Source: Chondromyces crocatus (lineage in GTDB: Bacteria; Myxococcota_A; Polyangia; Polyangiales; Polyangiaceae). From it: a stretch of DNA of 64,000 bases. A program made the translations under genes and the position numbers. The DNA is taken from positions 10,311,856 through 10,375,855 of the forward strand of contig NZ_CP012159.1 in the NCBI RefSeq assembly GCF_001189295.1, read 5' to 3'. Below the pieces are notes generated by a model. That model saw only the letters and a list, made by a program, of their open reading frames with translations, made no database searches and was not told the origin of the DNA. Positions 57,237 through 64,000 of this stretch are shown one piece after another. Numbering within the stretch: the first letter of the stretch is position 1; each line of letters opens with the position of its first letter.

Positions 57237-58274
57237 TCACGGCCGGCGGCGCGCCCGCTTCTCCTCAATAAGCACGGTTTCACCTCCAGGGAAGTCCAGG
57301 GTGAACTCTCGGTCTCCCTGGAGGCTCAATCGTACGGGACGCCCGAGCTTACGGGCTCGATCCACCGCCAAACGTTGCGCCCTGCCCAGAGGTATGGGGA
57401 GGGCTTCATCGTCCGGCCGCTCGGTCGCCAGCATGTCGGAGAGCGCGCAGAGGTGCTGAACGAGCTGCGGGGAGAGGCCCTCGAGCAGAGGAATCACTTC
57501 ACAACGAACGCGGGTGCGGAGGAACCGGGGATCGAGGTTGCTGGGATCTTCAGCGAAAACGAGCTGATGCCGCTGCAGGTGGCTCAGGACGTCGCTCCGA
57601 CGAGCGAGCAGCAAGGGGCGAATCAGCTCCAGGTCCCCTTCGTCCCCACGCTCAGGGGGGGGTCGAGAGGTCTCCTCTCCTCCTTCATCGTCACAACTGG
57701 AGGGCTCGCTCCCAGGTGGAACGGAGACGGAGGGCGGAACCGAGACGGAGATGGAGGGGAGCACGAGGGGCGCTTTCGGGGGCAGCACGGCAAGGCCACG
57801 GGGCCCCGCACCGCGGAGCAAGCGGATCAAAAACGTTTCGGCGCGGTCGTCGGCAGTGTGACCCGTGGCAATCGTCCGCGCTCCCGAGGCGCGCGCCACC
57901 CGGGCCAACGCGCTGCGCCGTGCGTTCCTCGCCCTGGCCTGGAGGTTGGCGCCAGGGGCCACATCGATGCGGGTGATCTGGAACGGGATGCCGAGGGAGG
58001 TAGCGACATCGCCCGCGAGTGTGAGCTCCGCCGATGCCTCGGGCCGGAGGCCGTGGTCGACGCCATGAGCGATCACGCGGTGACCGATGCGAGGCCGAAG
58101 GAGGCCGAGCACGTGCAGCAGCGCCGTGGAATCGGGTCCACCCGAGCAGGCGCAAAGGACCACATCGCCACGGGTAAGCAGCTCTTCGTCACGGATGAGG
58201 CGCTCGGCGAGGCGCCGCAGCGAGGGGGGGTGGGAGCGGCCCCTTCGCGAGGGAAGACCGTTGGGCCCGCTCAT
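57237..58274 (-). CDS. tilS: tRNA(Ile)-lysidine synthetase
   Basis: TilS changes C34 of tRNA-Ile2 (CAU anticodon) to lysidine so that it reads AUA. The 345-residue product has the ATP-pyrophosphatase P-loop CACSGGPDSTALLHVL, GVDHGLRPEAS, ATGHTADDRAETFLIRLLRGAG and FAEDPSNLDPRFLRTRVRCEVIPLL. It lacks the longer C-terminal domains of E. coli TilS (432 residues), like shorter forms. A low-complexity insert of about 40 residues (SVSVPPSVSVPPGSEPS, then DDEGGEE) breaks the core before the PLLLARRSDV segment. It lies 4 bp after the small Cys protein and 128 bp before ftsH. Confidence 0.93.
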   Translation of the reverse strand: MSGPNGLPSRRGRSHPPSLRRLAERLIRDEELLTRGDVVLCACSGGPDSTALLHVLGLLRPRIGHRVIAHGVDHGLRPEASAELTLAGDVATSLGIPFQITRIDVAPGANLQARARNARRSALARVARASGARTIATGHTADDRAETFLIRLLRGAGPRGLAVLPPKAPLVLPSISVSVPPSVSVPPGSEPSSCDDEGGEETSRPPPERGDEGDLELIRPLLLARRSDVLSHLQRHQLVFAEDPSNLDPRFLRTRVRCEVIPLLEGLSPQLVQHLCALSDMLATERPDDEALPIPLGRAQRLAVDRARKLGRPVRLSLQGDREFTLDFPGGETVLIEEKRARRRP

Positions 58275-58278
58275 CAGC

Positions 58279-58491
58279 TCACCCGAGCTCGAAGGCTTTG
58301 CAGAAGATCACCTGCTCGCGCGCGGTCAGGTCCTGAGAGAGGTGCGGCTCGACGGGAAACCCGAGCGAGCACCGCGGGGGGTCACCCAGGTCCGGAGCGC
58401 CGGGGTCGAACGAGGCGCAGTCGGGGCAGGCGAAGACCAGACGGAAGCGGCGTGCTTCCTCGCGCAGCCGATCGTCAACGTTGTGGATCAT
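58279..58491 (-). CDS. Small Cys-containing protein in the RNA-modification operon
   Basis: The 70-residue product starts at ATG 58491, 6 bp after rlmD and 4 bp before tilS. It has CPDC near residue 22, a Cys in PPRCSLGFP and one in VIFCKAFELG, so four cysteines that could bind zinc or iron. No named family is recognised. The tight spacing supports a real gene in the operon. It probably acts in the cytoplasm, as there is no signal peptide. Confidence 0.78.
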   Translation of the reverse strand: MIHNVDDRLREEARRFRLVFACPDCASFDPGAPDLGDPPRCSLGFPVEPHLSQDLTAREQVIFCKAFELG

Positions 58492-58497
58492 CTGCTC

Positions 58498-59928
58498 TCA
58501 AGATAGCGCAGCGGCACGAGCCGGGCGGCGAGCAAGCCGGACGATGACTTCGACGTGGCTGGTCTGTGGGAAGAGCTCCACGGCTTCGAGGTGGGTGATC
58601 ATGAGTCCAGACGCGGTGAGCAAGGCGAGGTCGCGCGCAAGCGTGGCCGGGTTGCAAGAGACGTAGACCACGACGCGCGCGCTCGATGCCGCCAGCGCAG
58701 CCGCAGCCCCGCTGGCACCACCCCGGGGAGGATCAAGGACGACCACGTCGACCCGTGGGGGAATGGGGGTGGCATCGGCATCAGCGACGACGACTTTACC
58801 CGAGAGTCCCCGAGCTGCGAGGTTCTCGCGAAGACAGGCAGCGGCCTCGGCACCTTGCTCGATGGCGACGAAGGAGGCGAGGCTCGCCTCGCCATCTGCC
58901 GCGTCAGCAGCGTTCGGTCCGCGCGCGAGCAGGACCGAGAGGGTCCCGCTCCCCGCAAAGAGCTCGAGCAGGTGAAGGGGCCGCGACGGGGCGTCGAGCC
59001 AGACAAGCTCGTGGACGCGCCGCGCGAGAACCGAGGCGCCCTCTTCAGAAGGCTGGCCAAAGCCGCCGGCAGACAGCAAGAGAGGCGCCCCGTCTGCCCC
59101 CTGGATGACTGGTCGTGGATCACCGAAGGATGCCGGACGGTTGACGCCTTCGAGCGCGACGCGGGCGCCAGCCCAGGTTCCCTGCGCAACCCGCTGGTCC
59201 AGCTGCTGCCAGGTTGAGGGAGCGAGCTCACCACGCCACGCGAGTTCCACGACGGGACGCCCACCTGCACCCGCGGCGATGAGGACGTCGCCTTCTCCAG
59301 TCGCACCGACGAGGAGGTCCGGAAGCTCGCTCAAGAGGGCATCCAGAGAGGGAGTCAGGACGAGACAACGATCCACCGGAACGAGCGCGTGCGTTCCCGA
59401 AGCGCGATAACCGACACCGATGCCGGACGTGCCATGAACTCCGCGCCCACTGCCTCGCCTGGAGCCTCCTCGGGATGCCTTTGCCAGGAGCCGGGCCCGG
59501 GTGCGGTATCCAAAGGGTTGGGGCGCAGGATGGACACGAAGGGGAGGCAGCGCGACGTCCGATGTGGTCCGCCTGATGGCCCGCTGGACGAGCACAGCGT
59601 GAGCCTCTTGCTGTGTGGCAGCGGAGAGATGCATCCAGTCACATCCTCCACAGCTCGTGACGAAGGCGCAGAGAGGCTCGACGCGTCCAGGGCCGGGAGT
59701 CAGAACGCGCAGGACCTTGCCACGGGCAGGTCGCACAGAACGGTCGACGTCAGCCTCGACCACGTCGCCAGATGCCGTACCGGGGACGAAGACGACTTCG
59801 CCTTGTTCGGTGCGCGCGATGCCTGAGCCGCCAGCGGCCAGTTCCTGGATCGAGAGCGTAACAGGCCTCACGCTCGCACGGTCACGACGGGATCCCCCGC
59901 CACCGCGCTCGGAGAGCTTCTTCATCAT
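58498..59928 (-). CDS. rlmD: 23S rRNA (uracil-C5)-methyltransferase, RlmD/TrmA family
   Basis: RlmD-type enzymes use SAM to make 5-methyluridine in 23S rRNA. The 476-residue product has an N-terminal TRAM-like OB fold (SIQELAAGGSGIARTEQGEVVFVPGTASGDVVEA), iron-sulfur ligands in CAFVTSCGGCDW with a fourth Cys in VDRCLVL, the SAM-binding LLELFAGSGTLSVLLARG, and VVVLDPPRGG. The catalytic nucleophile lies in YVSCNPATLARDL, and the base in ELFPQTSHVEVIVRL. Its ATG overlaps the stop of the upstream kinase gene by 4 bp. The family also has tRNA-specific members; 23S U1939 is the likeliest target. Confidence 0.92.
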   Translation of the reverse strand: MMKKLSERGGGGSRRDRASVRPVTLSIQELAAGGSGIARTEQGEVVFVPGTASGDVVEADVDRSVRPARGKVLRVLTPGPGRVEPLCAFVTSCGGCDWMHLSAATQQEAHAVLVQRAIRRTTSDVALPPLRVHPAPQPFGYRTRARLLAKASRGGSRRGSGRGVHGTSGIGVGYRASGTHALVPVDRCLVLTPSLDALLSELPDLLVGATGEGDVLIAAGAGGRPVVELAWRGELAPSTWQQLDQRVAQGTWAGARVALEGVNRPASFGDPRPVIQGADGAPLLLSAGGFGQPSEEGASVLARRVHELVWLDAPSRPLHLLELFAGSGTLSVLLARGPNAADAADGEASLASFVAIEQGAEAAACLRENLAARGLSGKVVVADADATPIPPRVDVVVLDPPRGGASGAAAALAASSARVVVYVSCNPATLARDLALLTASGLMITHLEAVELFPQTSHVEVIVRLARRPARAAALS

Positions 59929-62525
59929 TTCATGGCGATGCGATGCGCCGAGACCGAGCCAGAGACGACGATGACCGAGATGACCTTCCTCGTGGTCCCC
60001 TTGCGACCCGTGACCCGATGCTGTCCAGGAGAAGCCGCGACGCGCATGACCGGCGAAGGACCGAGGCTGCGGCCGTTGTCGAGTACTTCATCGCACTGCG
60101 GATCACACTGAATGGTCAGATAACCAGGGACTTCCTTGGGCTCGCTCGAAGCCGCCGCCGCTGGCGCTGAGGCGGTGACGGGCTTGGGTGAGCTGGCGGG
60201 AGCTACCGCGGCTGTAGCCGTGATCGAGGAAGGCGCGGAGAGCGCGGCTGGAGCCGCTGCCGCAGCAGCCGTGGGCGATGCGGAGGGCTGCGCCGGAGGG
60301 GCATCGTCGGCGGGCGCTTCAGGGGGCGGAGCCGCGACCACTGCTTCAGTCGGAGCGGATGGAGGCGACGCGGCCCCCATGGTCGTATCCGCGGCCGGTG
60401 CGACGCTGGGGGGAGGCGCCTGTGTCCGCTGCATCTTGAAGTAGACCAGCGCGACGATGCCGATGAGACACAGCGCCGTCAGGGCGACGACCGCAATGAT
60501 CACGCCGGTATTTCGTCGCTGTCCGCGCTTGGCGGCATCTTGCTGAGCCATCCAGAGCGCGGCCGGATCAGGGCGAGGCAACGACAGCGCCGTCTCGATC
60601 TGAGATTGCGGCTGATGCCCTGGAGGAAAATGCATGGGAAACGCCTGCGTGGCTGGAGGCTGCGGACCCGTCGGAGCGGGACCGAAGCTGGGAGCGCCGC
60701 CATGACGCACACCGGGATATCCCTGCGGACCTGCTGGAGGCCCACCGTACCCTTGGCCGTTGTAGGGAGGAGCGCCGAAGCTCGGCCCTCCCATGCCCTG
60801 CCCTCCCATGCCCTGAGGAAGCTGGCTAGCAGCTGGTCCCGGACCGAAAGCGGGTCGCGGTCGATCGGTCGGAGAGGGGCCCAGACCCATCGTGCTGGGT
60901 AGCGCCAGGGTCGCGCCGAGATCATCGTCTCGTTCGTCGAGCGAAGACGCCGAGAAAGGCGGCGGCTGGGAATACGGGTTCCCCGGGGGGCGGGCGCCGT
61001 AAGGAGAGGGCCCCGGTCCCGCCATCGATGGGAGCTGCATGGTCGCTGGAGCACGAGGCGGTGCGCCCGTCGGTCCAGGCTCGGCTTGGAGTGGACGCCC
61101 CATCCCCATGCCGTGCGGGTGTCCTCCCGGGCCTGCAGCGCCAAGGGCCGGCATTCCTGCGGCTGGACGTGGCCCCATGCGCTCGGGTCCGACGGATCGA
61201 GGTTCGAGTTGATCGCGGTTGGCGACCGTCGTGGGGACGTCCTCATCGTCGTCCATCAGCGAGCTGGCAGCCATCTGCGACTCGACCTGCGCAGCGCGAC
61301 CGATGGGACCGATCCCGCTCGCTGGAGAGCCAGACGAGCGCGGGGCGTTGCCGCGCGATCGTCGCAGGTCGTCGTCGTCTTCCCTGCCACCGCCGCTCCC
61401 TCCAGCGACGCTGGGATTTCCGGTGGCTTTGAGCTGATCGACGTTGATGGTCGACGTGACCTCCGCCGCCCAGGCGAGGTGCTGCTCCCGCTTCTCGATT
61501 CGATCCGCGAAGACCTGCCGAACGAACTGCGCGACCTCCTCGGGACCGACGTAGGCACCACGGCGCATGAGGAAGTTCTGGAGGGCCCTCGAGAACTCAC
61601 GCGCGGTGGCGAAGCGTTGACGCCGATCCTTGGCGAGCGCTTTGAGGACGATGGCCTCGAGCTCCAGCGGGTAGTTCGGGATCAGCGTGGACGGTGGTGG
61701 CACCTCGCATTTCTGCACCTTCTCGAGGGTGTCGAGGTCGGTATCCATGCGAAACAGACGTTGGTTCGTGGTCAGCTCCCACAGGACCACACCGAGCGCG
61801 AAGATGTCGGTCGTGCGATCGATGTCTTTCACGCCCGAGACTTGCTCGGGCGACATATAGGCGAGCTTCCCCTTGAGCGTGCCGGCTCGGGTCGATGAGA
61901 GGCGATCGGCGACCTTGGCGATGCCGAAGTCGACGACCTTGGTGTAGCCGTCGTAGGTGATGAACAGGTTGTGCGGCGTGACGTCGCGATGAACGAGGCC
62001 GAGGAGCTGACCGTTCTTGCCGCGAAGCTCGTGCGCCGCATGCAACCCTTCGGCTGCGTCGGCACACATGCGAGCGGCGAGCTCCGGCGAGAGCTGTAGA
62101 CCACGCTCTTCGGCACGACGCATCACCTCACGAAGCGGCTCGCCGTGGAGGTACTCCATGGCGATCCAGTAGGTGTTGTCGTCTTTACCCAGATCGAACA
62201 CCTGGGCGACGTTGGCGTGATTGATGCCTGCCGCGATGCGCGCCTCGTCGAGAAACATGTCGACGAACTGGTCGTCCTCGACCAGGTGCGGGTGGATGCG
62301 CTTGATCGCGACCCACTTCTGGAACCCGCCAGGACCATCCATGCGCGCGAGATGCACGCTCGCCATCCCACCGACGCCGATCTCGTCCACGACCCGGTAA
62401 CGGCCAAGGAAGAACGTCCCAGGGGTCTTGTCGGAATCCTTCGAACGGGACGATGAGCTGCTGGTCGACCCGGAGCTGTTTGGTCCGCCCATACGTGCAG
62501 CGGGTCGAGGCGGAGGTTGGGCCAT
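59925..62525 (-). CDS. Ser/Thr protein kinase with TM helix and Pro/Gln-rich juxtamembrane region
   Basis: The 866-residue product has a short Ser-rich N-terminus, a Hanks kinase domain (about 42-310) with IGVGGMASVHLA, VAIKRIH, LVHRDVTPHNLFI, VVDFGIAK and AYMSPEQVSG, then a region of about 380 residues rich in Pro/Gly/Gln. A single membrane helix (VIIAVVALTALCLIGIVALVYF, about 690-712) precedes an Ala/Pro-rich segment and a C-terminal PEGA-like domain (GYLTIQCDPQCDEVLDNG, SPGQHRVTGRKG). This is the myxobacterial receptor-kinase layout, with the PEGA domain outside. It overlaps rlmD by 4 bp (ATGA), so it heads the operon to ftsH. Confidence 0.94.
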   Translation of the reverse strand: MAQPPPRPAARMGGPNSSGSTSSSSSRSKDSDKTPGTFFLGRYRVVDEIGVGGMASVHLARMDGPGGFQKWVAIKRIHPHLVEDDQFVDMFLDEARIAAGINHANVAQVFDLGKDDNTYWIAMEYLHGEPLREVMRRAEERGLQLSPELAARMCADAAEGLHAAHELRGKNGQLLGLVHRDVTPHNLFITYDGYTKVVDFGIAKVADRLSSTRAGTLKGKLAYMSPEQVSGVKDIDRTTDIFALGVVLWELTTNQRLFRMDTDLDTLEKVQKCEVPPPSTLIPNYPLELEAIVLKALAKDRRQRFATAREFSRALQNFLMRRGAYVGPEEVAQFVRQVFADRIEKREQHLAWAAEVTSTINVDQLKATGNPSVAGGSGGGREDDDDLRRSRGNAPRSSGSPASGIGPIGRAAQVESQMAASSLMDDDEDVPTTVANRDQLEPRSVGPERMGPRPAAGMPALGAAGPGGHPHGMGMGRPLQAEPGPTGAPPRAPATMQLPSMAGPGPSPYGARPPGNPYSQPPPFSASSLDERDDDLGATLALPSTMGLGPSPTDRPRPAFGPGPAASQLPQGMGGQGMGGPSFGAPPYNGQGYGGPPAGPQGYPGVRHGGAPSFGPAPTGPQPPATQAFPMHFPPGHQPQSQIETALSLPRPDPAALWMAQQDAAKRGQRRNTGVIIAVVALTALCLIGIVALVYFKMQRTQAPPPSVAPAADTTMGAASPPSAPTEAVVAAPPPEAPADDAPPAQPSASPTAAAAAAPAALSAPSSITATAAVAPASSPKPVTASAPAAAASSEPKEVPGYLTIQCDPQCDEVLDNGRSLGPSPVMRVAASPGQHRVTGRKGTTRKVISVIVVSGSVSAHRIAMK

Positions 62526-62832
62526 GAGTAGGACGCTACTTTACCGCGAGAGCGCGGCACTTCGCCACGTTGTAGGGGAATTGCGTCGACAGCGGGCCGA
62601 CGTTCTTCTCTCTGCAAGGCTGGCAACCCAGCAGGCGATCCCCCGATCGCGTCGCGCTCGGGTTCCCGTCGCCAGGATCACCTCGCATGATCCTCCATGG
62701 AAGGAGGCCCGAACAGGCTCGGGGCATTCCAGCCCCCTTCCGGACCCCCCTCGAACGATCCCGATGATCATGGAGCGGTGGCGAGGGAGGAGTCTTGTGT
62801 CCCACAGGTGGGACACTGGCGGATGGTAGACT
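62526..62832. promoter_or_regulatory. 307-bp gap upstream of the kinase, with a 20-bp perfect dyad
   Basis: GTGTCCCACAGGTGGGACAC at 62797-62816 is a 9-bp perfect inverted repeat with a 2-base centre, 16 bp past the stop of the lipoprotein gene. The 2-base centre and lack of a T-run make a terminator unlikely and a protein-binding site more likely. The rest of the gap shows no gene. Confidence 0.6.
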
Positions 62833-63489
62833 TCAGGGGAAGGGTTGTCCGGGCTGACCCCGCTCGAAGTAAAAACGGAAGTATCCGGTGACGTGTGACT
62901 GAAGCTCTTCCGGTATCGCATCCGGGGGCGCACCGACCGGGGCGTCACGGGGGTCGCCGACCCAGACGTCGAACGTCGCATCGGTGAACTTCTCGTCGGC
63001 ATTCTTCTCGTGAGGATCGCCGCTGAAGAGATCGTTGAACACGATGTGTCCGCGCACGGCATACAGCACGATGTTCTGGTTGTGACACGACTGCTGCAGG
63101 TAGAGCGACATGTGAACGAGCGACGCAGGATCTCCAGGTTCGCGCGGCGGTGCTCCTGGAGGCTGAACACCGACGGGGAGTGAGACGGGAAGCTCCACGC
63201 CGAGCATGCCGTTGCGGATGGCATCGACATCGTCGACCAGGATTCCCAGTCCGTCCGAGACCTCCTGGAGATCCGTGCCTCGCTGCAAGCGAACCAGGAG
63301 TGTCGATCGGTAGGGGACGGCGGCGAAAAAATCGGGTTGTAGGTCGTAGGTGGTGTCCCAGCACTCGCGAGCCAGCAACCGATCGCTATGAACTTTTCCT
63401 TCGCCCTGGCCCAGAGAGCACCCCTGCGCTCCGAGGGCGAGGAGCCCGCACAGGGTGAAGCTGCGCCCGACGTGGCTCGCTCGGGTCAT
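62833..63489 (-). CDS. Predicted lipoprotein of unknown function
   Basis: The 218-residue product has an N-terminal signal ending LALGAQGC (about Cys24). The mature part contains ARECWDTTYDLQPDFFAAVPYRSTLLVRLQRG, a Pro-rich GVQPPGAPPREPGDP segment and YLQQSCHNQNIVLYAVRGHIVFNDLFSG. The repeated pairing of Cys and aromatic residues suggests a folded envelope domain; no family is recognised. Its start overlaps the end of mnmA by 4 bp, so it is translationally coupled to a tRNA-modification gene. Confidence 0.8.
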   Translation of the reverse strand: MTRASHVGRSFTLCGLLALGAQGCSLGQGEGKVHSDRLLARECWDTTYDLQPDFFAAVPYRSTLLVRLQRGTDLQEVSDGLGILVDDVDAIRNGMLGVELPVSLPVGVQPPGAPPREPGDPASLVHMSLYLQQSCHNQNIVLYAVRGHIVFNDLFSGDPHEKNADEKFTDATFDVWVGDPRDAPVGAPPDAIPEELQSHVTGYFRFYFERGQPGQPFP

Positions 63490-63998
63490 GGCGCCACCTC
63501 AAGGGGACTCATGGGCGCTTCCGCCGCTCGAGACTGGGGCGACGAAGGAAGGGAAGCCTCTATCGTTCCGCCACCGAGCACCCGATCGCCTCGATAAGCG
63601 ACGGCCACTTGCCCCGGGGAGACCGCCCGGACCGGCGACACGAACCGGACCACGAAGGAGGCTTCTCCCATTGGATCGACATGGCGCTCGATCACGGCTG
63701 GGGCGCCATCGTGCCGCGCGCGAACACGCACCTCGGCCTGGAGAGGAAACACCACATCGTCATCCCACACGGTGTCCTTCAGTGTGGCACCGCCCGCATG
63801 CAGCGCCGTCTCGTCACCGAGATGAACCGTCGCGGCCGTGGCATCCAGACCAACCACGAACGCGGGTCGACCCAGCGCCACCCCGAGCCCCTTGCGCTGT
63901 CCGACGGTGAAAGCATGGACCCCATGATGCTGTCCCACCACGCGCCCATCACGATCCACGATGGGGCCAGGGCGAATCCGAGCATTCGCACGCTCGGC
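63486..63998 (-). CDS. mnmA: tRNA 2-thiouridylase MnmA, C-terminal part (5' end outside window)
   Basis: MnmA puts sulfur on the wobble uridine (U34) of Lys, Glu and Gln tRNAs. About 170 C-terminal residues are visible, beginning in frame with ERANARIRPGPIVDRDGRVVGQH and then GVHAFTVGQRKGLGVA, the conserved family segment just after the catalytic core, followed by the C-terminal beta-barrel. The catalytic cysteines are outside the window. It heads the transcript that reads into the lipoprotein through a 4-bp overlap. The call is firm from the GxxxFTVGQRKGLG signature. Confidence 0.92.
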   Translation of the reverse strand, partial: AERANARIRPGPIVDRDGRVVGQHHGVHAFTVGQRKGLGVALGRPAFVVGLDATAATVHLGDETALHAGGATLKDTVWDDDVVFPLQAEVRVRARHDGAPAVIERHVDPMGEASFVVRFVSPVRAVSPGQVAVAYRGDRVLGGGTIEASLPSSPQSRAAEAPMSPLEVAP

Positions 63999-64000
63999 GA

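Overview
The window is high-GC bacterial chromosome that reads like a myxobacterium of the Sorangium/Chondromyces/Polyangium type. The evidence is a MglA gliding GTPase, two large Ser/Thr protein kinases of myxobacterial style, a PilZ protein, many lipoproteins with Thr-rich linkers and Cys-rich tails, an FHA-GAF sigma-54 activator, and coding regions so GC-biased at third positions that long false antisense ORFs run through most genes. I saw no prophage, insertion sequence, rRNA, tRNA or CRISPR array. Most of the window is core genome with lineage-specific envelope genes between.

Layout. 1-4.8 kb: the 3' end of mglA faces a TssM/IcmF-like gene that ends early, with an acidic unknown gene upstream of it. 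4.8-10 kb: a metallophosphoesterase, a methyltransferase, rpoZ, and a forward run pyrH - SurA-like PPIase lipoprotein - lysine 2,3-aminomutase-like radical SAM gene. 10-17 kb: a kinase-PEGA-FGE-fold fusion, a small secreted protein, a propionyl-CoA carboxylase beta subunit, and two tandem paralogous Thr-linker/Cys-rich lipoproteins. 17.4-23.4 kb: a compact forward operon rne - pilZ - ribE - ribB(A) - ribH - nusB. RNase E carries a large disordered insert inside its S1 domain, and the RibBA-like protein has lost its cyclohydrolase zinc ligands. 23.5-30.4 kb, reverse: sigma-54 activator and mutS2 (start and stop overlapping), a repeat-rich membrane protein, and gpsA. 30.4-35.2 kb: a lipoprotein, a signal peptidase I with a Cys-rich insertion, a TDAG-repeat lipoprotein and threonine dehydrogenase (tdh).

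35.2-35.9 kb is a 687-bp non-coding stretch between convergent tdh and kbl. It holds six and a third near-identical 42-bp tandem repeats, each with an 18-bp dyad, followed by two further dyad elements also 42 bp apart. The architecture recalls a plasmid centromere such as sopC, and this is the least explained sequence in the window. 37-43.5 kb: a beta-propeller lipoprotein, a DUF4331 protein, a small conserved unknown, a TetR regulator with three operator-like dyads at exact 32-bp spacing facing an NAD(P)-binding epimerase, and an EEP phosphatase/nuclease. 43.5-55 kb: a HupE-like membrane protein with an EF-hand, a TPR lipoprotein, a Cys-rich lipoprotein, a polysaccharide deacetylase, comF, a GYF-domain membrane protein coupled to a coiled-coil lipoprotein, and an AlgE-like porin. 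55-64 kb, reverse: a Ser/Thr kinase, rlmD, a small Cys protein, tilS and ftsH as a tight operon, preceded by mnmA (5' part outside the window) and a lipoprotein.

Functionally, the rne-nusB block joins RNA decay, c-di-GMP or motility sensing, riboflavin synthesis and antitermination in one transcription unit. The 55-64 kb block groups tRNA and rRNA modification (mnmA, tilS, rlmD) with membrane proteolysis and a signalling kinase. All functional calls come from reading the translations; no database search was possible.
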